Origin: Flagellimonas nanhaiensis | Lineage (GTDB): Bacteria; Bacteroidota; Bacteroidia; Flavobacteriales; Flavobacteriaceae | DNA length: 64,000 bases | Reading direction: 5' to 3' | NCBI RefSeq assembly: GCF_003382275.1 | Contig: NZ_QTJX01000008.1 | Coordinates: 25,261 to 89,260, forward strand | Shown: positions 52,822 through 63,037 of the stretch, piece after piece | How the letters are laid out: the number at the start of each line of letters is the position of its first letter | How positions within the stretch are numbered: position 1 is the first letter of the stretch | The notes under the pieces: model-generated | Seen by the model: only the letters and a program-made list of their open reading frames with translations | Database searches by the model: none | What the model was told of the DNA's origin: nothing | Made by a program: the position numbers and the translations under genes

Positions 52822-55023
52822 ATGTTCAAACTGCGTATTGCGCTGATCGCATCAATTCTTCCCTTTTTACTTTCTGCCCAAAACAGCACTAAACAATTCA
52901 CTGTAAAATTTATAGATCAACCCATAACCGTAGACGGTGTCTTGGACGAACCTGTATGGGAAACTGCAGATAGTGCCCACGATTTTCAGCAATATTTTCC
53001 TTCGGATTCCATTTTGGCCACCCAAAAAACCGACATTAAAATGATGGTGGACAACACCACATTATATATTGGTATACGACAAGACACCAAGGGGAGGGAC
53101 TATATCACTCCTTCTTTAAGAAGGGATTATCGTGCTGGCGGCAGTGACAATATTAGCTTGCTTTTTGACACATTTAATGATGGTACCAACGCATTTCTCT
53201 TTGGGATAACCCCTTTAGGGGTTAGACGAGAGGCCTTGATTTCGGGAGGAGGGGGAGACCTAGGAGGTTTTACCACATCCTGGGATGTTAAATGGCGTGG
53301 AGAGACCCAAATTCATGACGATTACTACATTGCCGAACTGGCCATTCCCCTTACCTCATTCAAATTTCGTGAAGGAGAAACAAAATGGAGGTTCAACAGC
53401 TACCGTTTTGATATGCAAGCCAATGAACGGAGTACATGGATAGAAATTCCTCAAAATCAATTGATTTTCAGTCTGGCATTCATGGGAGATATGGTTTTTG
53501 AAAAACCTCTCGGCAAGTCCAGGACACCATTGGCCATAATCCCATTTGTTAATGGCATCTCTGGAAAAGATTTCGAAAACGATGAATCTACAAATGATAT
53601 AAGTTTTGGTGGAGACGCCAAAATCGCCATTGGAAACGGCATGAACCTAGATATTACCATCAATCCCGATTTTTCCCAGGTTGAGGTGGATAATTTCATA
53701 ACCAATCTTACCCGTTTTGAAGTTTCATTACCAGAACGAAGGCAATTCTTTATAGACAACAGCGATTTGTTTGGACGTTTTGGAGGGGGCAGGGATGCCA
53801 ACCCATTCTTTTCAAGAAGAATTGGTATTGCCAAGGATGTAGATGACAACACCATAGAAAATAAAATTATTGGTGGAGTGCGACTAAGTGGTAAACTCAA
53901 CAACAACTTAAGACTTGGTTTCCTCAATATTCAGACAGAAGAAGATGAAGCCAATGAGATTCCTTCCAACAATAATATGATGCTGGCACTCCAACAGAAG
54001 GTTTTCTCCCGATCTAACATTGGATTGTTCTTCATCAACCGACAAGCCTTTGACATTCCAGATTTTCTAGATGAGGATGAGGAATACAATAGAGTTATCG
54101 GAATAGATTACAATCTAGCTACTGTCAGCAATACATGGGGCGGTAAGTTTTATGCCCATAAATCCTTTGATCCTGGTGACAAAAAAGGAAATTATTCTTT
54201 GGGAGGGTTTATGAACTACAACGCCAGAAATTATGGCGCCTTTGTAGACCTAGTTTACATAGACGAAGAGTTCAATTCTGACCTCGGTTTTATTCCCAGA
54301 ACAGATATCTTTAAAGTTGCCTCTGGGGTTAACCGAAATTTTTGGGCAAAAAAAGGAAGTAAGATCAATAATCATAATTTTCAACTTTTCACGGTCTATA
54401 CTTGGAGACCCAACCTAGATTACCAAAACACGGACTATTTCCATAATCTAAACTGGAGCGCAGAATTTAACAATTTAAGCTTCCTAAGAGCCGGATTAGA
54501 ACATCAATTTATCTACTTAACGGATTCTTTTGAACCCACTGGCAAAGATGATGCAGTTGAGCTTCCTGCAAATACGGGATACCATTTTGGCGCAGTTGAA
54601 ATGGAGTTTGGTTCCGATCGCAGAAAGGTGGTTTCTTTTCAGATTGAACCTTCATATGGCAGTTTCTTTAATGGCAATAGGTTCTCCACCGAGGCCCAGG
54701 TGAACCTTAGGGTTCAACCAAAGTTTAATTTTTCCATGAACCTGAACTATGACCATATAGACCTTCCAAGTCCTTATGCTCGTGCAGATATCTGGTTGGT
54801 TGCACCTCGAATAGACATTACCTTTAATAAATCTATATTTTGGTCAACCTTGATTCAGTATAGTAACCAAAGGGATAATCTTGGTTTCAATTCTAGACTG
54901 CAGTGGCGATTTGCTCCACTTTCCGATCTCTTTTTGGTTTACAATGACAATTACTTTGTTAATTCGTTTATGCCAAGAAACAGGTCCATAAACCTAAAAC
55001 TGACATACTGGTTGAATATTTAA
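52822..55023 (+). CDS. DUF5916 outer membrane protein with CBM9-like domain
   Basis: The 733-residue protein has a signal peptide, a family 9 carbohydrate-binding-like domain (TVDGVLDEPVWETAD, about 35-210) and a C-terminal beta-barrel of about 500 residues ending in an aromatic/hydrophobic tail (KLTYWLNI). The FSQVEVDNFITNLTRFE-EVSLPERRQFF region is typical of DUF5916. The substrate is not known; the domain layout fits a surface protein. It starts in a region divergent from the S1/P1 nuclease. Confidence 0.88.
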   Translation: MFKLRIALIASILPFLLSAQNSTKQFTVKFIDQPITVDGVLDEPVWETADSAHDFQQYFPSDSILATQKTDIKMMVDNTTLYIGIRQDTKGRDYITPSLRRDYRAGGSDNISLLFDTFNDGTNAFLFGITPLGVRREALISGGGGDLGGFTTSWDVKWRGETQIHDDYYIAELAIPLTSFKFREGETKWRFNSYRFDMQANERSTWIEIPQNQLIFSLAFMGDMVFEKPLGKSRTPLAIIPFVNGISGKDFENDESTNDISFGGDAKIAIGNGMNLDITINPDFSQVEVDNFITNLTRFEVSLPERRQFFIDNSDLFGRFGGGRDANPFFSRRIGIAKDVDDNTIENKIIGGVRLSGKLNNNLRLGFLNIQTEEDEANEIPSNNNMMLALQQKVFSRSNIGLFFINRQAFDIPDFLDEDEEYNRVIGIDYNLATVSNTWGGKFYAHKSFDPGDKKGNYSLGGFMNYNARNYGAFVDLVYIDEEFNSDLGFIPRTDIFKVASGVNRNFWAKKGSKINNHNFQLFTVYTWRPNLDYQNTDYFHNLNWSAEFNNLSFLRAGLEHQFIYLTDSFEPTGKDDAVELPANTGYHFGAVEMEFGSDRRKVVSFQIEPSYGSFFNGNRFSTEAQVNLRVQPKFNFSMNLNYDHIDLPSPYARADIWLVAPRIDITFNKSIFWSTLIQYSNQRDNLGFNSRLQWRFAPLSDLFLVYNDNYFVNSFMPRNRSINLKLTYWLNI

Positions 55024-55116
55024 CGAATTAGGGTCTTAAATTTTCTAGTTGGAAAGCCAAATGAAGGCTGCACCTTTTCTGATTTTCCTATATTTGGTGC
55101 TTTAGCTTAATACCTT

Positions 55117-56379
55117 ATGAACCAACTACCCTTTACCGAAGACACCGTGATCTTTGGACTCCTTTGCTTATGCCTAGGTTTTGTTTTTTACACCTCTTCC
55201 ATTAAAAAAGGTTTTTGGAAAAAGTTTTATACCATAGTGCCCACCGTGCTTATGTGCTATTTATTACCGGCAATTCTAGCAAGTACTGGAATCGTTGATG
55301 AAACCAAATCCCAAACCTATTACATAGCCAGTCGGTATTTATTGCCTGCAGCTTTGATTTTAATGACACTGAGCATAGATTTAAAAGCCATTGCAAACCT
55401 TGGTTCAAAAGCTTTGATCATGTTCTTGACCGGTACAGTTGGAATAATCATAGGGGGGCCGGTGGCCATACTCATTGTTTCTATTTTCTCACCAGAAACC
55501 GTTGGAGGAAATGGATTTGATGCCGTTTGGCGCGGACTTTCCACAATTGCCGGTAGTTGGATCGGTGGTGGGGCCAACCAAGCAGCTATGCTTGAAGTTT
55601 TTCAATATAATCCGAAGGAGTTCTCAAAGATGGTGCTAGTGGATATAGTTATGGCCAATCTGTGGATGGCCGTACTTCTATTAGGAATAGGAAAGACAAA
55701 AAGGATTGATTCTTGGCTCAAGGCCGACACCTCATCTATTGAAGAATTAAAAGTAAAGGTCTCTGACTATACCGAAAAGATTGCCAGGGTCACTTCGCTC
55801 AATGACTTTATAATGATGCTTTTTTACGCCTTCGCAGGTGTTGGAATTGCTCATTTCTTAGGATCTCATTTTGCAGAGTTTTTGGAAAACAACTTTGAGG
55901 TTATCAGAAACAAGGAAAAAATACTATCCTCCTTGGGCTCCAAATTTTTATGGATGGTGGTCTTCGCCACCACAATTGGAATTGGTCTATCCTTTACCAA
56001 GGCCAAAAATTATGAGGGAGCAGGAGCAAGTAAAATTGGTGGAATGTTCATTTATATCTTGGTCGCCACCATAGGAATGAAAATGGATTTGGGAAGGGTA
56101 ATGGAAAATCCAGGGCTTATAGCAATCGGACTTATCTGGATTACTATTCATGCAGGATTGTTGATCTTGGTTGCTAAACTCATCAAGGCCCCATACTTTT
56201 TCCTTGCGGTGGGAAGCCAGGCCAATGTGGGAGGAGCAGCTTCGGCACCAGTGGTTGCAGCAGAGTTTCACCCCTCTTTGACCTCAGTGGGCATTCTTCT
56301 GGCCGTTTTTGGTTATGTGGTGGGCACCGCAGGCGCCTATATATGTGCCTTGCTAATGGAAGTGGCCTCTAAAGTTTAA
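55117..56379 (+). CDS. DUF819-family membrane protein
   Basis: The 420-residue inner membrane protein has about ten transmembrane segments, with glycine-rich motifs (STIAGSWIGGGANQAAMLEVF) in the middle. The family is of undefined function and has been compared with transporters. It lies 93 bases after the DUF5916 gene and may share its transcript, but no ligand can be named. Confidence 0.88.
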   Translation: MNQLPFTEDTVIFGLLCLCLGFVFYTSSIKKGFWKKFYTIVPTVLMCYLLPAILASTGIVDETKSQTYYIASRYLLPAALILMTLSIDLKAIANLGSKALIMFLTGTVGIIIGGPVAILIVSIFSPETVGGNGFDAVWRGLSTIAGSWIGGGANQAAMLEVFQYNPKEFSKMVLVDIVMANLWMAVLLLGIGKTKRIDSWLKADTSSIEELKVKVSDYTEKIARVTSLNDFIMMLFYAFAGVGIAHFLGSHFAEFLENNFEVIRNKEKILSSLGSKFLWMVVFATTIGIGLSFTKAKNYEGAGASKIGGMFIYILVATIGMKMDLGRVMENPGLIAIGLIWITIHAGLLILVAKLIKAPYFFLAVGSQANVGGAASAPVVAAEFHPSLTSVGILLAVFGYVVGTAGAYICALLMEVASKV

Positions 56380-56423
56380 ATATTCCAGAAGTTTATGGAT
56401 ATTTGTCGCGCAAATTTTTATTC

Positions 56424-57116
56424 ATGAAGCGGATTTTATTTTTTCTTGTTCTCGGGATTCTGGTTTTCTCATGTAAAAAAAGTACAGAGAATTCCATGAT
56501 TGTTTCCGGAAATATCAAAGGACTTAAAAAGGGTACTTTGTTCTTGCAGCAGTTCAAGGATTCCTCCTTAGTCTCCTTGGATTCCCTTGAAATTAAAGGC
56601 GATGGAACCTTTTCTTTTTCAAAAGAAATCTCTGAACCAGATGTTTTCTATCTATATCTGGACAAACAAGACAACAACGACATCAATGATAGGATAGTCT
56701 TTTTTGGAGAGCCTGGAGAAATTACGATAAATACCTCTTGGAATACATTTGATATTGACCCTGAGGTCTTTGGTTCTGAGTCCCATGAGAAATTCACTGA
56801 ATTCAATGAGATGTTCTCCAAATTCAATATCAAAGATCTTGAACTTTCGCAACTAGCTATGTTGCCTCAGTTTCAGGAAGATTCCTTGGCTATGGATTCC
56901 ATCCAGCAGAAAATGGATCAAAATATCGTGAATCGTTATCGGTATGCCATTAATTTTGGGTTGAATAATGGAGATTCCCATGTTACCCCATATTTGATGC
57001 TCAATGCGGCCAAAGAGGCCAATCCCAAGTATTTGGATTCGGTCTATGAGACCCTATCACCAGATGTGGCGGCCTCAAAGTATGGCAAAGCCCTTAAGAA
57101 ATATCTAGAAAAGTAA
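56424..57116 (+). CDS. DUF4369-containing lipoprotein
   Basis: The protein of about 230 residues has a lipobox (ILVFSC) and an N-terminal DUF4369 domain (VSGNIKGLKKGTLFLQQF), a module usually fused to a thioredoxin domain in Bacteroidota. Here the thioredoxin part is absent and only a helical C-terminal region follows. I use the ATG at 56424; an in-frame start at 56403 would add seven residues. It is convergent with a small 90-residue gene. Confidence 0.85.
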   Translation: MKRILFFLVLGILVFSCKKSTENSMIVSGNIKGLKKGTLFLQQFKDSSLVSLDSLEIKGDGTFSFSKEISEPDVFYLYLDKQDNNDINDRIVFFGEPGEITINTSWNTFDIDPEVFGSESHEKFTEFNEMFSKFNIKDLELSQLAMLPQFQEDSLAMDSIQQKMDQNIVNRYRYAINFGLNNGDSHVTPYLMLNAAKEANPKYLDSVYETLSPDVAASKYGKALKKYLEK

Positions 57117-57119
57117 CTG

Positions 57120-57392
57120 CTACTCGGCCAACTTGTTGAACTCATTGACCAGTTCAGTGGCTTTCTCTTCCAACTGGTTCCTGATTCCCTTGAAATGATT
57201 CTTGGGGTTATTTACATCTTTTTGATGAATCTTGTTCATAAGGTCATCAAAAATGGCTATGGCCTTATCAATGATAACGGTACCTTCTGCAGAATCCTTC
57301 TTTCCAGACCCAGCCTCCCAAATGTAGACTGCCTCTATGATATCGCCTAGAACAAAGTTGACATCTTTTTTTAGATCACGAATGCTTGGCAT
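57120..57392 (-). CDS. Small conserved-looking helical protein
   Basis: The 90-residue, mostly alpha-helical protein has no signal peptide and a hydrophilic composition (LKKDVNFVLGDIIEAVYIW, GIRNQLEEKATELVNEFNKL). It is the most downstream gene of the manA-PTPS-idi strand and starts 25 bases after the manA stop. I recognise no domain; a flavobacterial conserved protein is the best description. Confidence 0.7.
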   Translation of the reverse strand: MPSIRDLKKDVNFVLGDIIEAVYIWEAGSGKKDSAEGTVIIDKAIAIFDDLMNKIHQKDVNNPKNHFKGIRNQLEEKATELVNEFNKLAE

Positions 57393-57416
57393 ACTAGTGT
57401 TTTTTCAAATTTACTA

Positions 57417-58385
57417 TTAAATGGTAACTTCTAAAAGTTTAGCTCCATCTGTCTCAATATCAATTTTTTGACTAGAGGCAGATACTAAAATGGTTTCTCC
57501 TTTTCTAATTTGGGCATTTCCCCAATCATTGGAAATGGTTGCCGAACCTCCTACGCACATATAGATTGTGAAGGAATCCCTATTTGATACATCTTGTTGG
57601 ATACCCTCCGTCAATTCCATGAAATTGGTCTTGAAATAAGGGCAATCCACCATGGTATTTGCCACATTCTTATCACTTGGATAATTTACCTTGAAATCAT
57701 CCTTTTTAGTATAATCAATGGCATCAAGAGCTAATTCGGTGTGCAACTCCCTTAGGTTTCCGTTTTTATCTTTCCTGTTGAAATCAAAAACACGGTAAGT
57801 GATATCGGAAGTCTGTTGAATCTCAGCCAAAAGTACCCCGGCACCTATGGCATGGATTTTTCCTGTGTTGATAAAGAAAGTATCTCCTTCCTTTACTTCT
57901 TCATAGTTTAAGAGGTCTAACAAGGTATTCTCCTTTAAACTCTCTATGTATTCTTCCTTCTCTACATCTTTGTTGAAGCCAACAATGAGTTTGGCTCCTG
58001 GATCGGCATCCATGATATACCACATTTCTGTTTTTCCAAAGGAATCATGCCTTTTTTTGGCCAACTCGTCATTGGGGTGCAATTGAATAGAAAGATCTTG
58101 CTTGGCATCAATAAACTTGATTAAAATGGGAAAATCGGTCCCAAACCTCTCCACTACTCCTTTTCCCAACAACTGCCCGCCTTCTTTTGCAATCAGTTCT
58201 TGCAATGAGGTTCCTTCCAAAGGGCCATTGGAAATTTCCGAGATATCTCCATCTACTCCAGAAAGTTCCCAACTTTCGCCAGTAATATCACTTTCAATAG
58301 GTTTGCTCAATACATCCTTGAGCTTGGTTCCTCCCCAAAGACGTTCTTTGAGGATAGGTTTAAATTTTAACGGGTATATATCCAT
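57417..58385 (-). CDS. manA: Mannose-6-phosphate isomerase, class I
   Basis: The 322-residue cupin-type isomerase has the zinc motif QLHPNDELA (about 104-112), the substrate region GKIHAIGAGVLLAEIQQ, and a C-terminal cupin lobe. It links fructose-6-phosphate and mannose-6-phosphate, feeding GDP-mannose and surface sugars. Its start is three bases after the PTPS gene stop, so they form one operon with idi. Confidence 0.94.
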   Translation of the reverse strand: MDIYPLKFKPILKERLWGGTKLKDVLSKPIESDITGESWELSGVDGDISEISNGPLEGTSLQELIAKEGGQLLGKGVVERFGTDFPILIKFIDAKQDLSIQLHPNDELAKKRHDSFGKTEMWYIMDADPGAKLIVGFNKDVEKEEYIESLKENTLLDLLNYEEVKEGDTFFINTGKIHAIGAGVLLAEIQQTSDITYRVFDFNRKDKNGNLRELHTELALDAIDYTKKDDFKVNYPSDKNVANTMVDCPYFKTNFMELTEGIQQDVSNRDSFTIYMCVGGSATISNDWGNAQIRKGETILVSASSQKIDIETDGAKLLEVTI

Positions 58386-58388
58386 TTG

Positions 58389-58796
58389 TTATCCTGAATA
58401 AGTCACAAAATTACGGGGTGTTTCGTAAAGTGTTACCTCCAATTCCTTTTCTTTTTCAACATGCGGTCTTAATTTGTTCCAAATGACAAGGGCAATGTTC
58501 TCCGCAGTCGGATTCAGCTCTTTAAACTCAGGAACATCTACGTTAAGGTTTTTATGGTCCAGGGCATCCTCCACATGGGTCTTTATCAACTCTTTTAGGA
58601 TTTTTAGGTCCATAACAAAACCTGTTTCCTGATCTATTTCTCCGGTAACACTTACAATGAGATCATAATTATGACCGTGAAAATTAGGGTTATTGCACTT
58701 TCCAAAAACTGCATCGTTCTTGTCATTGCTCCAATCGGGCCTATACAGCCTATGCGCCGCATTGAAACTGGCTTTTCTGCTCACTTTTGCTCTCAT
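58389..58796 (-). CDS. 6-pyruvoyl-tetrahydropterin synthase / QueD family protein
   Basis: The 135-residue protein has zinc histidines (NAAHRLY, FHGHNY) and a catalytic Cys in GKCNNPNFHGHNY, an arrangement like eukaryotic PTPS rather than E. coli QueD. It could make 6-pyruvoyl tetrahydropterin or 6-carboxytetrahydropterin. The gene overlaps idi by four bases (ATGA). No other queuosine genes are visible, so I leave the function open between pterin and queuosine synthesis. Confidence 0.88.
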   Translation of the reverse strand: MRAKVSRKASFNAAHRLYRPDWSNDKNDAVFGKCNNPNFHGHNYDLIVSVTGEIDQETGFVMDLKILKELIKTHVEDALDHKNLNVDVPEFKELNPTAENIALVIWNKLRPHVEKEKELEVTLYETPRNFVTYSG

Positions 58797-59326
58797 TGCT
58801 CTTCTGATTTATGAATGAGATGGTCGTAAAATCTTTCAAAAATAATTTTGAACCATGCCGTATATCCATCCGGATTTGAGGCAATATCCTCTTTGATATC
58901 TTCCAGGGCCATCCATTTCCAATCTTCTACTTCACTTGGATTGATTTGGGGCTCTCCTTGAAATTTTCCCATCATTACATGATCCAACTCATGTTCCGTA
59001 AGTCCATTGTCAAAAGGTGCCTTATAAATGAAAGAAAACAATTCCTCAAGCTCCGCGGTAAATCCCATTTCTTCTTGAAGGCGGCGTTTTCCAGCTTGTA
59101 TGTTGGTCTCACCTTCTCTTTGATGGCTACAACAAGTGTTGGTCCACAACAAAGGGGAGTGATATTTGTCCTTAGCCCGCTGTTGGAGCATGGTCTCACC
59201 TTTATCGTTCATAATAAATACTGAAAAAGCCCTATGGAGAACAGCTTTCTCATGGGCTTCCATTTTAGGCATCAACCCAATAGGTTCGTCTGCCTCATTC
59301 ACCAATATCACATTTTCCTCTTTCAT
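58793..59326 (-). CDS. idi: Isopentenyl-diphosphate delta-isomerase, type 1
   Basis: The 177-residue Nudix-fold enzyme has TNTCCSHQREGE with the catalytic cysteine and AGKRRLQEEMG as the Nudix box, and an acidic pair ending EVEDWKWMALED. It interconverts IPP and DMAPP. It provides precursors for quinones, polyprenols and the carotenoids made by crtI, crtB and crtZ in this window, although the genes are 48 kb apart. Confidence 0.95.
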   Translation of the reverse strand: MKEENVILVNEADEPIGLMPKMEAHEKAVLHRAFSVFIMNDKGETMLQQRAKDKYHSPLLWTNTCCSHQREGETNIQAGKRRLQEEMGFTAELEELFSFIYKAPFDNGLTEHELDHVMMGKFQGEPQINPSEVEDWKWMALEDIKEDIASNPDGYTAWFKIIFERFYDHLIHKSEEQ

Positions 59327-59383
59327 GAGGTAAAAATATGACGTTTACCGGGAATTATTGAAAATCGGGTTTTTAAATTGTTC

Positions 59384-60310
59384 CTAAAAGAAACGTGGCG
59401 ACTTGAGATTACCAATATTTCTTATGAAATCGTACCTGAAAATTACCTCAAAAGATCCGTCATTGAAAGTGGCCCCACCCAAATCCGTGGTTTCTCGGTC
59501 ATAGGCCAATCCAAGAAACATTTCATCGGAAATCCTGAATCCAAAGAGACCACTGAAGGCGGCATCCCATCTATAGGCCAAGCCTCCAACGAATTTTTCA
59601 TTGAGCATAAAGTTGGCCGAAACATCAACTTGTAAAGGAGCTCCTTGTACTGCCTTGGTCAAAAGGGTAGGTTTAAATTTTAGAAATGGATTAAGATCCC
59701 AAACATAACCGGTAATCAAATACAAATTGATCTGTTCTTTTGCCGTGGATACGGATGATTCATCAAAATGCGTGGTTTCCAATATCCTTGGTGCAGACAC
59801 CCCTGCGTAAAATCGTTCCGTGTGATAGTAGACACCAGCACCTACATTTGGAGAAAACTTTCTAAGGTCTCCCTGGTTCAACTGATTGTCTATTAAATAT
59901 TCGTCCAACTCTGAGTATCTTATATCCAACATATGCGCACTGGCCTTAAGGCCAAAGCTCAACTTCCCTTCAAATGAAGTTTGAATGGTATAGGAAAAAT
60001 CCACATCAAAGTATGTTTCAGAGGTAGGTCCAATTTTATCATTGACCACAGAAAGTCCTAAACCTACTCCACGATACCCCAAAGGGGTATGGATATTCAA
60101 GGTCTGTGTCTCCGGAGCTCCATCCAACCCCAACCATTGGTTTCGATACAGAGCCGCTATACTTAAATGTCCGCGAGAACCCGCATAAGCCGGATTAACG
60201 GTTACGGTATTGTACATGTACTGGGTATACTGTGCATCTTGCTGTGCTTGGGCCAAACTACCCATACCCAAGGCAATTAGGAAAAGTAATTGCTGGATTC
60301 TTCTCTTCAT
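59384..60310 (-). CDS. PorP/SprF-family type IX secretion membrane protein
   Basis: The protein of about 308 residues has a signal peptide, the diagnostic opening QDAQYTQYMYNTVTVNPAYAG, and an outer membrane barrel. PorP/SprF proteins are needed for export of type B CTD proteins and are typically encoded just downstream of them, as here. I use the ATG at 60310 (MKRRIQQLLF), since the nine residues before it are hydrophilic. The gene ends near idi. Confidence 0.93.
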   Translation of the reverse strand: MKRRIQQLLFLIALGMGSLAQAQQDAQYTQYMYNTVTVNPAYAGSRGHLSIAALYRNQWLGLDGAPETQTLNIHTPLGYRGVGLGLSVVNDKIGPTSETYFDVDFSYTIQTSFEGKLSFGLKASAHMLDIRYSELDEYLIDNQLNQGDLRKFSPNVGAGVYYHTERFYAGVSAPRILETTHFDESSVSTAKEQINLYLITGYVWDLNPFLKFKPTLLTKAVQGAPLQVDVSANFMLNEKFVGGLAYRWDAAFSGLFGFRISDEMFLGLAYDRETTDLGGATFNDGSFEVIFRYDFIRNIGNLKSPRFF

Positions 60311-60339
60311 TCTTTTTCGTTCCACAGTAACATTCATCT

Positions 60340-62382
60340 TTATCTGTTAATGTATATGTAACCGGATAGTTGTTTCATATTTCCATTAAGGTCTTCGTAA
60401 TCTATTATATAGAAATACGTACCTACTGGAAGTTTATTGTCACTATCCACAGTTACTCTTCCTTGGGAAGTGCCATCAAAGACATTTCCATTTGTGTTGT
60501 ATGCTTTGGTCACGTATACCAGCACACCCCACCTATTGTAAATCTTTACTGTGTTGTTTGGATAATTTTCGAGATGGTTGATGGTCAATACATCATGTAC
60601 ACCATCTCCGTTTGGCGTTATTACATTTATTACATCTATTGGGTCTACTTGTGATTCCCCTAAATCGGAATCAAGGTAGTTAGGTCTTCCGTCTTCGTCA
60701 GAATCGTCGTTGGCGTAGTTTCCATCGCCATCCAAGTCTTCATCTATGGTTTCTATACCGTCATCATCATCATCAGAATCCCTATAATCTGGAACTCCAT
60801 CAGTATCTGTGTCCATTAAGTCTGAAGTAGGATCATTAATCTCATCATTGACATCAATGTCGATTACCGTGCTTCCTTCGTAAGCATCATCCAGACCGTC
60901 GTTGTCCTTATCGGAACCAACAAATACGACATCTGCTATTCCATCCTGATTCTGGTCATGACCTTCAATGGCATCTGGCACATTGTCATTGTCACTATCA
61001 TCATCAACATAATCTGGAAGGGCATCACCATCAGTATCTACAGGAATGAGACCTACATTTCCTCCATTTTCATAAGCATCGTCCAGTCCATTATCATTAC
61101 TATCGGTTCCGCTTGGAGCAATGTATGTGAAATCGTCTTGAGCCTCTACATTATCCGGAATACCGTCATCATCACTATCAATATCCAAGTAATCTGGAAT
61201 TCCGTCTCCGTCAGTATCAGTTGGATCTGTGGATGGATCATTGTCCAAATCCGTATTCAAGTCCTCAAAACTATCTACAATACCATCATTATCAGCATCC
61301 AGATTTGTGCTTGGCGGATTGGTTAGGATTGTAATTGTTGCCGTATCGCAATTTCCGTTGGAATCACAAACGGTATAGTCAAAAGAATCGGTTCCAATAA
61401 ATCCTGGATTTGGAACATAGGTAATATCATCATCTGATGGGTTATTGGCAGTTCCACCATCATTTAAAATAACAGTACCATTTGCTGGATTGGTTGTGGT
61501 TATGGTTCCCAGGGTAGGAATATCATTATCGTTGCCGCTCCATGCTATATCAACGGAAACATTCTCCTCTGTTGCGGCTGAATCATCAAGTGTATCAACT
61601 ATAGGAATTACATCTACGGTAACTGTAGCCGTACTACAGGCTCCAAAAGCATTGCAAACGGTGTAATCAAATGTGTCTGTCCCATTAAAATCAGCATCAG
61701 GAGTATAGGTTACAATATCATCTGATGGATCGTTTGCTGTTCCATTATCATTAATGGATATTGACCCATTTGGAGGATTGGTTGTAGTTAATGTGCCATC
61801 GGTGGCCAAATCAGAATCATTGTCAAAAATAGGTACGACAACAAACTCGTCTTCATTCACTGATACGAGATCATCAACCAAATTCCCTGCCTGACTCATA
61901 CAAACAACCGTAAATCTTGGAAGGTCACTACTATTTCCGGCTTTGGTAATAGTAGCTGTATATCGCATTACAGAAGTTGTACTAATTACAGTAGGACGGG
62001 TTTGATCACCACCAACTGCAGGACTCCACGATACCGTAGCTCCAGATGGAATGCTTGCTGAAATATCCAGGGTCACCTCATTATCTGGGGCGTTACAATC
62101 GGTTAGTATAAAATAACCTGTGGCATTGGAACCACAAAGGGTTCCATCATAGGTGGCAAAATAAACTCCTGGTTGTGTAGCTTCATAAAAAGAATTTGTG
62201 CCCAATACAGTTCCCAAATCGGATGCCTCAAACCACTGATAGTTACTTTCGTCACCACTATTGGGAGCTTGTAGCAAAAACTGGGCATTTGCAAGATTTG
62301 ATGCCAATAATAATATCAGCAATCCAAAAAATAAAGACTTATGTGGGGTTCTTGGTTTCAAATCTTTTTGAGTCTTTATCAT
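60340..62382 (-). CDS. T9SS type B CTD surface protein with thrombospondin type 3 repeats
   Basis: The 680-residue protein has a signal peptide, two Ig/cadherin-like modules (each with a DxFDYTVC pattern, about 165-355), a run of about twelve calcium-binding type 3 repeats rich in DxDxDGxxD (about 360-580), and the gliding-motility-associated C-terminal signal ([35 protein letters not shown]). These traits indicate a calcium-stabilised cell-surface protein exported by the type IX system, probably an adhesin, paired with the adjacent PorP/SprF. Confidence 0.93.
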   Translation of the reverse strand: MIKTQKDLKPRTPHKSLFFGLLILLLASNLANAQFLLQAPNSGDESNYQWFEASDLGTVLGTNSFYEATQPGVYFATYDGTLCGSNATGYFILTDCNAPDNEVTLDISASIPSGATVSWSPAVGGDQTRPTVISTTSVMRYTATITKAGNSSDLPRFTVVCMSQAGNLVDDLVSVNEDEFVVVPIFDNDSDLATDGTLTTTNPPNGSISINDNGTANDPSDDIVTYTPDADFNGTDTFDYTVCNAFGACSTATVTVDVIPIVDTLDDSAATEENVSVDIAWSGNDNDIPTLGTITTTNPANGTVILNDGGTANNPSDDDITYVPNPGFIGTDSFDYTVCDSNGNCDTATITILTNPPSTNLDADNDGIVDSFEDLNTDLDNDPSTDPTDTDGDGIPDYLDIDSDDDGIPDNVEAQDDFTYIAPSGTDSNDNGLDDAYENGGNVGLIPVDTDGDALPDYVDDDSDNDNVPDAIEGHDQNQDGIADVVFVGSDKDNDGLDDAYEGSTVIDIDVNDEINDPTSDLMDTDTDGVPDYRDSDDDDDGIETIDEDLDGDGNYANDDSDEDGRPNYLDSDLGESQVDPIDVINVITPNGDGVHDVLTINHLENYPNNTVKIYNRWGVLVYVTKAYNTNGNVFDGTSQGRVTVDSDNKLPVGTYFYIIDYEDLNGNMKQLSGYIYINR

Positions 62383-62383
62383 T

Positions 62384-63007
62384 CTATTTTACTACAAAAA
62401 CTACATTTATTAATGAATTGTAATCTGCAGGTTGTCCAATTATGTCGTATGTCATCAATCCATTGGCATCAATACTCAGGTTATCAAAAACTGTTGGATC
62501 TGCATAGGTTACATAGTAATATAGATCCGTAGCTCCATATGTAGGAAGTGCAGCAGGTGCACCGCTACTTGCTACCGAAGGAGTCCCAAATTGAGCAATG
62601 TATTGTGAATACAGGTTTACAGTTAACCCGGTACCGTTGGATGATGCATCTATCGCAATGGATGGTGGATAAAACACTCTCGCCGCTATGGATGTTATAG
62701 GAGCGATGTCTTGAATCACATCTTCCACCGTAGCTTCTGTGGTAGAATCTCCATCAACATCTACTGGAGTATCCGTATTTACTTCAGATGAAGTTTGGTC
62801 ATCCGTAGAAGCTACCCAGCCTGAAGTGGTATACATATATACCTGTTGGTCGTCAGTATTAAAAATGGAGGAACCAATATTTGGTGAAATAACACCAGCC
62901 ATTTCGGCTGCAGTCAACTGAGGTAAACTTGGTATTGAAGTCCCCTCAATTTGTGCTTTAGCCGAAAAGGATACAATCAGTCCTAATATTAGAAGATATC
63001 TTTTCAT
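62384..63007 (-). CDS. Secreted protein of unknown function between the two surface genes
   Basis: The protein of about 207 residues has a signal peptide (about 1-19, AKAQ) and a mature part with [19 protein letters not shown], a pattern seen in flavobacterial surface proteins, and a short C-terminal beta module ([17 protein letters not shown]). It follows the repeat protein by 27 bases and precedes the type B CTD gene by one. I see no sorting signal at its C terminus. The start may be either of two adjacent ATGs (63010 or 63007). Confidence 0.75.
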   Translation of the reverse strand: MKRYLLILGLIVSFSAKAQIEGTSIPSLPQLTAAEMAGVISPNIGSSIFNTDDQQVYMYTTSGWVASTDDQTSSEVNTDTPVDVDGDSTTEATVEDVIQDIAPITSIAARVFYPPSIAIDASSNGTGLTVNLYSQYIAQFGTPSVASSGAPAALPTYGATDLYYYVTYADPTVFDNLSIDANGLMTYDIIGQPADYNSLINVVFVVK

Positions 63008-63037
63008 CACTTCGTCTTTGCTTTAGTTTGGTTGTTT

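Noticed and set aside
60670..61290. Long plus-strand frames antisense to the DxDxDG repeats and other low-complexity coding sequence.
   Set aside because: They are shadows of the Asp-rich repeat codons; composition (Ile/Ser/Thr runs) is implausible for a protein.
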